Translations under genes and position numbers: made by a program | Notes under the pieces: generated by a model | Told to the model about the DNA's origin: nothing | Databases searched by the model: none | What the model saw: only the letters and a program-made list of their open reading frames with translations | Source of the DNA: Clostridiales bacterium | GTDB lineage: Bacteria > Bacillota > Clostridia > Christensenellales > Aristaeellaceae | Length of the DNA: 61,250 nt | Direction: 5' to 3' | Assembly (NCBI GenBank): GCA_015056315.1 | Contig: SVGN01000012.1 | Coordinates: 1-61,250, forward strand | Shown here: positions 26,245-33,280 of the stretch, in pieces | Layout: each line of letters opens with the position of its first letter | Numbering within the stretch: the first letter of the stretch is position 1

Positions 26245-27029
26245 GCTTTCCCTCCCAATGCCAGAATGCCCCGCTCCGCCAGCACGCGGATCAGGTGGGT
26301 GCGGTAGGCCGCGCTGCCCCGCAGATTGGTGCCGGTGACCGCCGCCGCAGCAGCCTTCCGGGCCAGCGCCTTTGCTGCCCCGGGGGTCAGGCCGCCTTCG
26401 GGCAGCGCCTCCTCCAGCACAAGCACGGCCTTGTGGGGCCGGGCACCCACCACGATGCGCACCCTGCCGCCCCAATGGGAGACCGCACAGGCCAGGACGG
26501 GGAGATCCGTCCGCTGGTTGCGCATGCTTTGGTAGGCAAAGCTGCCGGGAACCTTTTTGATGATCAGCCGGATGAGCAGATCCCGGTCGGGCTTCATGGC
26601 GGCAAACCGGGCAAGCGGTACGATGCCGCCCTTGTACAGCTCCACATAGCTGTCCATGGCCATAAAGAGGGTCAGCACGTCGGAAAAACCGAAACGACCC
26701 CACAGGCTGCCGCCCACGGTGGCCATGTTGCGGAACTGTACGCCCACGATGCTGCCGACGGCCTCTGCCGCGGCACCGCCGGTATAGCGTGCCAGCCCCT
26801 GATGGGTCTCCAGCATGCGAAGGGTCGCCATCGCGCCGATGCGGAATTCCTCATCGGTCTCCTCGATGGTATCCAGCCCCAGATCGCACAGGTCTATGGC
26901 GGTGCCGATGCGCAGCTCGCTCATCTTCAGCCACAGCATGCCGCCGATGATGCGGTTCTGCCGGGCCTGGTTCAGGGTATAGGCTTCCTCCAGGCTCTGG
27001 GCCCGGACGTACTTCTGTATCGTTACCAT
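26241..27029 (-). CDS. FAD-binding subunit of the molybdenum hydroxylase
   Basis: The 262-residue product matches the FAD-binding medium subunit (CoxM/XdhB-like). RIIGGMLWLKMSEL takes the place of the AGGTDL-like flavin loop, and QFRNMATVGGSLWGRF matches the second flavin-binding motif (RN-x-AT-x-GG). It is the first gene of the operon, with AAAGGAG 9 bases before ATG 27029, and its control region contains the palindrome at 27049-27062. It hands electrons to NAD or another acceptor. Confidence 0.92.
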   Translation of the reverse strand: MVTIQKYVRAQSLEEAYTLNQARQNRIIGGMLWLKMSELRIGTAIDLCDLGLDTIEETDEEFRIGAMATLRMLETHQGLARYTGGAAAEAVGSIVGVQFRNMATVGGSLWGRFGFSDVLTLFMAMDSYVELYKGGIVPLARFAAMKPDRDLLIRLIIKKVPGSFAYQSMRNQRTDLPVLACAVSHWGGRVRIVVGARPHKAVLVLEEALPEGGLTPGAAKALARKAAAAAVTGTNLRGSAAYRTHLIRVLAERGILALGGKA

Positions 27030-27048
27030 TGTGATCCCGCTCCTTTTG

Positions 27049-27062
27049 TGGGAACGCTCCCA
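27049..27062. promoter_or_regulatory. LacI-like palindromic operator candidate
   Basis: TGGGAACGCTCCCA has 5-bp perfect arms around a central CG-rich core, the shape of LacI-family operators. It lies 20 bases before the FAD-subunit start, downstream of any promoter for that operon, where a bound protein would block transcription. In RNA it would instead form a small hairpin near the ribosome site. Confidence 0.45.
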
Positions 27063-27086
27063 TATCTTTTATTTTAACAGTTTTGC

Positions 27087-27115
27087 TTGAATTTGAGAAG
27101 AGGGGAGGGTATAAT
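27087..27115 (+). promoter_or_regulatory. Promoter of the molybdate-type importer operon
   Basis: TTGAAT (27087-27092), 17 bp, TATAAT (27110-27115), 44 bases before ATG 27160. Confidence 0.7.
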
Positions 27116-27119
27116 AGCG

Positions 27120-27144
27120 TTATCGTTTTCAAACTACAACGAAA
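27120..27144. promoter_or_regulatory. Inverted repeat just after the -10, possible ModE-like operator
   Basis: TTATCGTT and AACGA(A)A are inverted copies about 10 bases apart directly downstream of the -10 box. Enteric ModE operators have inverted ATCG/CGAT-type half-sites, and a ModE-like gene is in the operon, so self-repression by metal is plausible. The match is partial. Confidence 0.35.
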
Positions 27145-27159
27145 TGAGGCGACCGACCC

Positions 27160-28161
27160 ATGATGAAACGATTTCTTGCTTTGCTGCTCTGCTGTGTGCT
27201 CACGCTTTCCGTGTTGCCCGCCGTGGCAGAGGTGGCGGAGGCCCCCGCTTTTCCCGTTACCCTGACCGATCAGGCAGGCCGCGAGGTGGTCATCGAAGCA
27301 ATGCCCGAAAAGCTGGTCAGCGGTTACTACATCAGCACCAGCCTGCTCATCGCCCTGGATGCGGACGATCGCCTTGTGGGCGTTGAGGCCAAGGCCGATA
27401 AGCGCGCTATTTACCGTCTGGCTGCCCCCGAGCTGATCGACCTGCCCAATGTGGGCACCGCCAAGGAGTTCGATCTGGAGGGCTGCCTCGCTCTGGAGCC
27501 GGATCTGGTCATTCTGCCGCTGAAGCTGAAGAATGCCGCCGAAACGCTGGAGCAGCTGGGCATCGATGTGCTGCTGGTGAACCCGGAGGATCAGCAGCTG
27601 CTTACCGAGGCCATCCATCTCATCGCAGCTGCCACCGGCACCACGGAGCAGGCCGAGCAGCTGCTGGCCTTTACCGCCGCGCAGGAGACCCGCCTCACCG
27701 AGACCACCGCCGGGGCAGAGAAGCCCAGCGTGTATCTGGCGGGCAACTCCAGCCTGCTCTCCACCGCGGGCGATGCCATGTATCAATCCGATATGATCCG
27801 TCTGGCGGGCGGCACCAACGCTGCTGCCGCCATTACCGACCCCTACTGGGTGGAGATCAGCTACGAGCAGCTGCTCGGCTGGGATCCGGCCTACATCATC
27901 CTGGCCTCCGATGCCACCTATACTGTGGAGGATGTTCTGGCCGACCCCGCCCTGGCAGGCGCTGCCGCGGTGACCAACGGTCATGTGTATCAGCTGCCCT
28001 CCAAGGCCGAGGCATGGGACAGCCCCGTGCCCAGCGGCATTCTGGGCGCTGTATGGCTGGCCAATGTGCTGCACCCCGAGCTCTTCTCCGAAGCGGATAC
28101 CGCTGCATTGATCGATGAATACTATGAGACGTTCTACCAGTTCACCTATAGCGAAAACTGA
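27160..28161 (+). CDS. Periplasmic-binding-type lipoprotein-like ABC solute receptor (FecB/BtuF/MolA type)
   Basis: Residues 1-23 are a signal peptide (LLLCCVLTLSVLPAVAE), without a clear lipobox Cys. The mature part is a TroA-like class III binding protein: VTLTDQAGREVVIEAMPEKL, then EFDLEGCLALEPDLVIL, the standard signature of iron-siderophore and B12 receptors. The neighbours are a FecCD permease, an ATPase and a ModE-type regulator, divergent from a molybdenum enzyme. The likely cargo is thus molybdate or tungstate, as for the B12-type MolABC importer of Haemophilus, rather than iron. The substrate is inferred from context only. Confidence 0.8.
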   Translation: MMKRFLALLLCCVLTLSVLPAVAEVAEAPAFPVTLTDQAGREVVIEAMPEKLVSGYYISTSLLIALDADDRLVGVEAKADKRAIYRLAAPELIDLPNVGTAKEFDLEGCLALEPDLVILPLKLKNAAETLEQLGIDVLLVNPEDQQLLTEAIHLIAAATGTTEQAEQLLAFTAAQETRLTETTAGAEKPSVYLAGNSSLLSTAGDAMYQSDMIRLAGGTNAAAAITDPYWVEISYEQLLGWDPAYIILASDATYTVEDVLADPALAGAAAVTNGHVYQLPSKAEAWDSPVPSGILGAVWLANVLHPELFSEADTAALIDEYYETFYQFTYSEN

Positions 28162-29116
28162 ATGGCTTTGCGCACTGGGTGCGGCGCTGCTGGCTCTGCT
28201 GGCAGCGCTGAGCCTGTTTGTGGGCAAATATCCGCTTACCCTTTCCGGTCTGCTCGGCGGGGATGAGATGCAGCTCCGGGTCTTCTGGACGCTGCGCTTC
28301 AGCCGTATGCTGGCGGGTGCTGCGGGCGGCTTTGCGCTGGGCGCGGCGGGCTTTGTGTATCAGACCGTGTTCCGTAACCCGCTGGCTTCGCCGGATATCA
28401 TCGGTGTTGCCTCCGGTGCCAGCGCAGGCGCGGCGGCGGGCATCCTGTTCTTCTCCGGCGCTGCGGCGATAACGGTATCGGCCTTTGCCGGGGCATTGGC
28501 GGCGGTGGTGCTGTCGCTGGCGCTGGCGGGGCTGGACCGCAGCGGGCGGGGCGGCACCATCGTGCTGGCGGGCATTGCGGTGCATTCGCTGGCGCAGACA
28601 GTGCTCATGTGCCTCAAGCTGACCGCCGACCCGGAAAGGGAGCTGGCCTCCATCGAATACTGGATCATGGGCAGCCTGAACGGCATCAGCCTGCATACGG
28701 CAGTAGGCAACCTGCTTTTGTGCGGTGCCTGTCTGCTGGTGCTGTTCCTGCTGCACAGGCAGCTCCTGCTGCTCTCTGCCGAGGAGGGGGAGGCGCGTAT
28801 GCTGGGCGTGGCGGTGGGTCGTCTGCGCCTTGTGGTGCTGCTGCTGGCTACGCTGGCGGTCTCCTGCATCGTCAGCCTGACGGGGCTCATCAGCTTTGTG
28901 GGGCTGCTGGCTCCCCATGCGGCACGGCTCCTGACCCGCAACAACCGCTCCGGTACCATGGTGCTCAGCGGCCTGCTGGGCGGAGTGCTGCTGCTGGCTG
29001 CCGATCTGCTGGCCCGCAGCGTGGCCGCCACCGAGCTGCCGGTGAGCATCTTTACCAGCCTGCTGGGCGCACCCTTCCTTGTGCTGTTGATCGTAAGGGG
29101 GCGAAAGACCGTATGA
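28115..29116 (+). CDS. FecCD/BtuC-type ABC permease (MolB-like)
   Basis: The 333-residue product has eight to ten membrane segments, as in FecCD/BtuC permeases, with family motifs FRNPLASPDIIGVASGAS and ISFVGLLAPHAARLL. The first ATG at 28115 lies 47 bases inside the receptor gene and lacks a clear ribosome site; ATG 28124 is an alternative. It ends in an ATGA overlap with the ATPase gene. It forms the membrane channel of the presumed molybdate/tungstate importer. Confidence 0.88.
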   Translation: MNTMRRSTSSPIAKTEWLCALGAALLALLAALSLFVGKYPLTLSGLLGGDEMQLRVFWTLRFSRMLAGAAGGFALGAAGFVYQTVFRNPLASPDIIGVASGASAGAAAGILFFSGAAAITVSAFAGALAAVVLSLALAGLDRSGRGGTIVLAGIAVHSLAQTVLMCLKLTADPERELASIEYWIMGSLNGISLHTAVGNLLLCGACLLVLFLLHRQLLLLSAEEGEARMLGVAVGRLRLVVLLLATLAVSCIVSLTGLISFVGLLAPHAARLLTRNNRSGTMVLSGLLGGVLLLAADLLARSVAATELPVSIFTSLLGAPFLVLLIVRGRKTV

Positions 29117-29913
29117 ACGGGCTTACCGTGAAAGACCTGTGCGCCGGGTACGGCGCAGCGCCGGTACTGGCGGAAGTCGGCTTTTCGCTGGAGCCGGGCC
29201 ATGTGCTGGGCGTGCTGGGGGCCAATGGCAGCGGCAAGACCACGCTGCTCAAGAGCCTGTGCGGCATACTGCCCCATACCGGCTCCTGCCTGCTTTATGG
29301 CAAGGAGCTTTCGAAGCTGCCGACCCGCAAAGCCGCCCAGCTGTGCAGCTACATTCCCCAGCGCAGCGGTATCACCATCGATCTGCCGGTGCTGGATGTG
29401 GTGCTGATGGGCTTCAACGCCCGGCTGGGGCTTCTGGAGCGCCCCACCGCCGCCATGCGGCAGCAGGCGGTTCAAGCGCTGGAGGAGGTGGGCCTCTCCG
29501 GCAGAGAAGAAGTAAGCTACCTTGCCCTCAGCGAGGGGCAGCGCCAGCTCTGCATCCTGGCCCGAACGCTGGTCTCCGACGGCAGCCTGCTGTTGTTGGA
29601 TGAGCCGGAAAGCGCACTGGATCTCCGCTTCCGGCACCGGCTGATGGCCCATGTGCGCCGCTGGGTGCAGCAGAGGGACGGGATGGCCATCCTGTGCCTG
29701 CATGACCCCCTGCTGGCGTTGAATGCCTGTGACCGGCTCCTGCTGCTCAGGGAGGGCCGGAGCCTGGGGCTGCTTTCCCCAAAGGTGGACGACCCCGCCC
29801 GGATGGAGCAGCTGCTCAGCGGGCTGTATGGCCCCGTATCCCTGCATGAGATCCGGGATCGGAGCGGGCAGCGGCAGCTGGTCATGCTCAAGGAGCAGGA
29901 GGATGACGCATGA
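29113..29913 (+). CDS. ABC importer ATPase (MolC/FecE-like)
   Basis: The 266-residue ATPase has Walker A GANGSGKTT, a Q-loop (SYIPQRSG), signature YLALSEGQRQL (LSEGQ) and Walker B LLLLDEPESALD, followed by the switch His in LHDPLL. It belongs to the FecE/BtuD group. ATG 29113 overlaps the permease stop by 4 bases, and its own stop overlaps the ModE-like gene by 4 bases, so the four genes form one tightly coupled operon. Confidence 0.9.
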   Translation: MNGLTVKDLCAGYGAAPVLAEVGFSLEPGHVLGVLGANGSGKTTLLKSLCGILPHTGSCLLYGKELSKLPTRKAAQLCSYIPQRSGITIDLPVLDVVLMGFNARLGLLERPTAAMRQQAVQALEEVGLSGREEVSYLALSEGQRQLCILARTLVSDGSLLLLDEPESALDLRFRHRLMAHVRRWVQQRDGMAILCLHDPLLALNACDRLLLLREGRSLGLLSPKVDDPARMEQLLSGLYGPVSLHEIRDRSGQRQLVMLKEQEDDA

Positions 29914-30251
29914 AGGCAGTGACCAGGATCGTCTTTGTGGATGACAACGACCAGAAATTCTTTGGCAAAGGCCCCTGCCAGCTTCTCCGGCTGGTGGAGG
30001 CGACCGGCTCCCTGCGGGCAGCAGCGGCAGAGATGGGCATGGCCTATACCAAGGCGCTGAAGCTGCTGAAAAACGCAGAAGAAGGGCTGGGCTTTGCCCT
30101 TACCGAGCGCAGCGCAGGCGGGCGCTCCGGCGGCGGCAGCCGTCTTACCGCCCAAGGAAAGGAGTGGATCCGGCGCTATGAAGCCTACTGCGAAGCCTGT
30201 GTACAGGCCAACAGCCGATTGTTTGAGGCTTTCTTTCCCGGTAAGCGGTAA
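29910..30251 (+). CDS. ModE-like winged-helix regulator without metal-binding domain
   Basis: The 113 residues match the N-terminal DNA-binding domain of ModE: GPCQLLRLVEATGSLRAAAA, then GMAYTKALKLLKNAE, and GGRSGGGSRLTAQGKEW, which is the wing typical of ModE rather than other LysR-type domains. The C-terminal molybdate-binding (Mop/TOBE) part of E. coli ModE is missing, as in many anaerobe homologues. It probably controls the importer and perhaps the hydroxylase operon via the shared 130-bp region. How it senses metal without the Mop domain is open. Confidence 0.85.
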   Translation: MKAVTRIVFVDDNDQKFFGKGPCQLLRLVEATGSLRAAAAEMGMAYTKALKLLKNAEEGLGFALTERSAGGRSGGGSRLTAQGKEWIRRYEAYCEACVQANSRLFEAFFPGKR

Positions 30252-31266
30252 GCGCCATCTGCTCATCACCGGCAGCCGGGGAGCGGGAAAAAGCACACTG
30301 CTGCAAGGGCTCCTGCCGGAGGCTGCGCTGCGCATCACCACCTGGGCAGAGCCCGGGCAAGGCGTATATCTGCGCTTCGGGCAGCAGGGCGAAGCGGTGC
30401 GCATCGGCACCTTCGACCCCTCCCTGCCCGGCCCGGAAAACCGTATGAGCCCCGAAGGGGAAGCGCTGGCAAAGGCCGCTGCACAGCTGGATCGGCTTGC
30501 CATGCAGCCGGGGGAGTGGGCAGTGATCGACGAGATCGGCTATCTGGAATGCACCTGCGAAAGCTACTGCCGGAGCCTGCTGTCTCTTTTGGAGCACAAG
30601 CGGGTGCTGGCGGCGGTGCGCAGGCAGGCGCTTCCCTTCCTTGGGCAGCTGCTGGGCCGGGAGGATGCCTTCGCGGTCGATCTGGATGCCCCTTTTGGCA
30701 CCTCCGGCTGCGTGATCATGGCCTCCGGGCTGGGGCAGCGCTTCGGCAGCAACAAGCTGCTGGCGGATTTTCACGGCCAGCCCCTTGTGTGCCGTGCGCT
30801 GGAAGCCACCGAGGGTCTCTTTGCCCGCCGGGTGGTGGTCACCCGTCACCGGCAGGTGGCGGCGCTGTGTGGGGAACAGGGCGTGGAATGTGTGCTGCAT
30901 GATCTGCCCGACCGTTCCGATACCGTCCGGCTGGGGCTGGAGGCGCTGGGTCATATGGAGCGCTGCCTGTTCTGCCCCGGCGACCAGCCCCTGCTCCGCC
31001 GGGATACCGTGGCTGCGCTGCTGCTTTGTGCGCAGCATGGCCCCGATGCGGTCTGGCGGCCTGCCTTCGAAGGCTCCCCCGGTGCGCCGGTGCTGTTTCC
31101 TGCATGGGCCTTCCCGGAGCTGCTGGCCCTGCCCACCGGCATGGGCGGCGGCTATGTAGTAAAAAAGCACCCCGAACGGGTGCGGCTGCTGCCCGTCCGG
31201 GATGCATATGAGCTGATGGATGCGGATACCCCCGGGGCGCTGCGCCGTTTGGCGGAGCACCGGTAG
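30178..31266 (+). CDS. P-loop NTPase fused to MocA/MobA-like molybdopterin nucleotidyltransferase
   Basis: The protein joins two domains. Residues about 24-175 hold a THEP1-like P-loop NTPase: Walker A GSRGAGKST (32-40) and Walker B VIDEIGYLE (116-124). Residues about 178-362 hold a MobA/MocA-type transferase: VIMASGLGQRFGSNKLLADF, the nucleotide-binding loop, then FCPGDQPLL and GSPGAPVLF. MocA adds CMP to molybdopterin for hydroxylases of the xanthine dehydrogenase group, so it may mature the enzyme encoded on the other strand. AAAGGAG lies 13 bases before ATG 30178, which overlaps the ModE gene; TTG 30223 is possible. The domain pairing is unusual. Confidence 0.8.
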   Translation: MKPTAKPVYRPTADCLRLSFPVSGKRHLLITGSRGAGKSTLLQGLLPEAALRITTWAEPGQGVYLRFGQQGEAVRIGTFDPSLPGPENRMSPEGEALAKAAAQLDRLAMQPGEWAVIDEIGYLECTCESYCRSLLSLLEHKRVLAAVRRQALPFLGQLLGREDAFAVDLDAPFGTSGCVIMASGLGQRFGSNKLLADFHGQPLVCRALEATEGLFARRVVVTRHRQVAALCGEQGVECVLHDLPDRSDTVRLGLEALGHMERCLFCPGDQPLLRRDTVAALLLCAQHGPDAVWRPAFEGSPGAPVLFPAWAFPELLALPTGMGGGYVVKKHPERVRLLPVRDAYELMDADTPGALRRLAEHR

Positions 31267-31269
31267 GCA

Positions 31270-31821
31270 TCAGAGCAGCTTTTCGATGGCGGCTGCCACC
31301 TGCGCTGCTACGATGGTGTTGCCCTCATCGTTCAGGTGCAGGTGATCGCCCCGGTCGTAGGTGACCATTTTGTCGTGCATGGTGGCAAAGAGATCATCCA
31401 CCGGGATGCCGTACTTTTCTGCCACCCGGCAAATGATGGCGTTGTAGGCCTTGATGCCCTCCGTATCCGGGCTGGTGGTGGGCATGGTGGTGGCAAAGAT
31501 GAGCTTCGCCTCCGGGAACAGCTTGCGCAGCACCAGCACCGTGCGCTCCACGGCGCTTTCGTATTCTTCCGGCAGCGAGAAGGGGCGGCCCAGACCGTAG
31601 TCGTCGCCCAGATCCCACAGGCCGCAGTTCCAGTGTACCACGTCCGGGGTGGGAAAATCGTTCAGCCAGAAGCGCAGCGAGTTGAGGGTGTAGCCCGCCC
31701 AGCGACCGTTCTCGGCGGGGCCGTACACCTGGGCCTTGCCCTCCAGCGCAGTGCGTACAAAGGGCTCGTAGCCCATCCGGCGGGAATCGCCCAGAAGGAG
31801 GATGTTCTTACAAGTAGCCAT
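31270..31821 (-). CDS. SGNH/GDSL-family hydrolase
   Basis: The 183-residue protein has the four blocks of SGNH esterases: LLLGDSRRMGY (Ser-13), GRWAGYT (Gly block), HWNCGLWDLG (Asn block) and RGDHLHLNDEG (Asp-His pair). There is no signal peptide, so it is cytoplasmic; such enzymes remove acetyl or other ester groups from carbohydrates or lipids. AAAGGAG is 7 bases before ATG 31821 but abuts the earlier ATG 31827, so 31821 is chosen. It converges with the nucleotidyltransferase gene, ending 3 bases away. Confidence 0.88.
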   Translation of the reverse strand: MATCKNILLLGDSRRMGYEPFVRTALEGKAQVYGPAENGRWAGYTLNSLRFWLNDFPTPDVVHWNCGLWDLGDDYGLGRPFSLPEEYESAVERTVLVLRKLFPEAKLIFATTMPTTSPDTEGIKAYNAIICRVAEKYGIPVDDLFATMHDKMVTYDRGDHLHLNDEGNTIVAAQVAAAIEKLL

Positions 31822-31856
31822 AGTCATGCTCCTTTGCCGTAAAAGGTGTTTTTGGT

Positions 31857-31886
31857 ATTCTATCACAGAGCCCGGCGACTCATCAA
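31857..31886 (-). promoter_or_regulatory. Promoter of the SGNH hydrolase
   Basis: On the minus strand TTGATG (31886-31881), 18 bp, TAGAAT (31862-31857). Confidence 0.5.
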
Positions 31887-31924
31887 CTCTTGATTCTGAA
31901 TTGATTTTGTGTTGATAGCGATGG

Positions 31925-31933
31925 TGGTATAAT
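31925..31933 (+). promoter_or_regulatory. Extended -10 promoter of the TIM-barrel gene
   Basis: TGGTATAAT is an extended -10; the matching -35 is poor. It lies 34 bases before ATG 31968. Confidence 0.5.
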
Positions 31934-31967
31934 GGTCATAGCCCTACTTGGAAACGGAGGCGACAAT

Positions 31968-32636
31968 ATGACCAACGAGCGCAAATTTATTCCTCAGGTG
32001 GAAAGCAGCCTGCGCCACCACATTTTGGAGATGCCGGAGGAGATCCGTCAAGCCAGCGGCATTGTGATTTACGGGCGGCGCATTAAGAGTCTTGTATTTA
32101 CAACCGATCTGGCGATCATCAGAAACTGTGATGCGGATGCAGTGTTTGCTGTATACCCATTCACGCCCCAGCAATGCATCAGCGACGCTATCATCAAGGC
32201 ATCCTATGTTCCGGTGTTTTGCGGTGTGGGCGGTGGAACCACAAAGGGAGTACGCACCATATCGCTGGCGAAGGATGCGGAAAGTCAGGGCGCAATGGGC
32301 GTTGTGCTCAACGCTCCTGTGACCGACGAAAACCTGCTTTTGGTTTCCCGTGCGGTGGATATTCCCACGGTCATAACCGTAGTGGACGAGAATACCAACA
32401 TCGGCGCAAGGTTGGCAGCGGGTGCGGCTATTCTGAATGTGGCAGCCGCCCAACGTACTCCGGAAGTGGTGCGAAAGATTCGTCAGGAATACCCCGGCGT
32501 GCCGATTATCGCCACTGGCGGTAATAAGCCGGAATTCATCCTTCGCACCATTGAGGCCGGGGCAAATGCCATTACCCATACACCGCCCACCACGGTCGAG
32601 CTGTTCAAAAGCATGATGAATCGATACCGGGAGTGA
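31968..32636 (+). CDS. TIM-barrel protein of unknown function
   Basis: ACGGAGG precedes ATG 31968. The 222 residues read as a complete (beta/alpha)8 barrel of the ribulose-phosphate-binding or KDPG-aldolase type. Strands end in Gly-rich phosphate-like loops (VFCGVGGGTTKGVRT and PIIATGGNKPEFILRTIEAG), and ANAITHTPPTT closes the barrel. Similar proteins are often annotated simply as hydrolases. No catalytic lysine pattern clearly fits an aldolase. The following gene starts 4 bases after its stop and encodes a small membrane protein resembling substrate-binding subunits of ECF transporters, so the two may form an uptake-and-conversion pair. Base use is similar to its neighbours, though less GC-rich. 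Confidence 0.6.
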   Translation: MTNERKFIPQVESSLRHHILEMPEEIRQASGIVIYGRRIKSLVFTTDLAIIRNCDADAVFAVYPFTPQQCISDAIIKASYVPVFCGVGGGTTKGVRTISLAKDAESQGAMGVVLNAPVTDENLLLVSRAVDIPTVITVVDENTNIGARLAAGAAILNVAAAQRTPEVVRKIRQEYPGVPIIATGGNKPEFILRTIEAGANAITHTPPTTVELFKSMMNRYRE

Positions 32637-32640
32637 GAAC

Positions 32641-33222
32641 ATGCCAAAGAGGATAGGATCAAAGACAACAGCCGGACGGGAAACTGCGCAGCAAAAGACC
32701 ATGCGCATTGCCTTTTGCGGCATGATGGCCGCCCTTTCTGTGGTGGTGATGCTCCTTGGCGGTCTCATACCCGTGTTTACCTATATCTCGCCGCTGGCCG
32801 CCGCTCTGGTGGTGGCTGTTGTGCTGCTGGAGTACGGCAGCACATGGGCATGGCTCACATGGCTGGCAACGGTGCTGGTCAGCCTGATGCTGGGCACCGA
32901 TAAGGAGGCCGCCATCTTCTATCTGTTCTTCGGCTATTACCCGATCCTGAAGCCTGTGCTGGATAGCCGCATCCCCGGCAAAAACCTGTGCCTGGCAGCC
33001 AAAGCGGCCTATTTTACGCTGGCCTCCGGGCTGATGTTCCTGTTCTTGATGCTGTTCTTCCCCGTGCTGGCGGCAGAGTTCAAAGAAATGGGGCTGGCCC
33101 TCAGCCTTGTACTGATCCTGCTGATGGATCTGTGCCTGCTGGTATACGACTATGGGCTCCCCGGCAATCTGCGCATATACGAGAGGCGCATCAGGCCCCA
33201 TATGCGGTTCATTCACCGGTAA
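32641..33222 (+). CDS. Small membrane protein resembling an ECF transporter S component
   Basis: The 193-residue product has about five membrane segments (29-50, 56-75, 80-100, 122-142, 150-172) after a basic tail. The arrangement (MRIAFCGMMAALSVVVMLLG, then ISPLAAALVVAVVLLEYG) and the YYPILKPVLD loop are like S components or their relatives (DUF-type permeases) in clostridia. No ATPase or T component lies nearby. If it is an S component it would use a shared EcfAAT module elsewhere. The substrate is unknown. Confidence 0.5.
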   Translation: MPKRIGSKTTAGRETAQQKTMRIAFCGMMAALSVVVMLLGGLIPVFTYISPLAAALVVAVVLLEYGSTWAWLTWLATVLVSLMLGTDKEAAIFYLFFGYYPILKPVLDSRIPGKNLCLAAKAAYFTLASGLMFLFLMLFFPVLAAEFKEMGLALSLVLILLMDLCLLVYDYGLPGNLRIYERRIRPHMRFIHR

Positions 33223-33233
33223 ACGATCATTGG

Positions 33234-33277
33234 AAAAAGAGGAAGAGCAGCCGGGGTGGGCAGCACTTCCTCTTTTT
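33234..33277. terminator. Convergent terminator
   Basis: AAAAAGAGGAAG pairs with CTTCCTCTTTTT around a 20-base loop; a T-run is present in both directions. It separates the S-component-like gene from the MATE gene. Confidence 0.8.
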
Positions 33278-33280
33278 CTG

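Noticed and set aside
27030..27159. Molybdenum-cofactor riboswitch upstream of the hydroxylase or importer
   Set aside because: The stretch is only 130 bases for two directions and shows just short palindromes, not the multi-stem moco structure.
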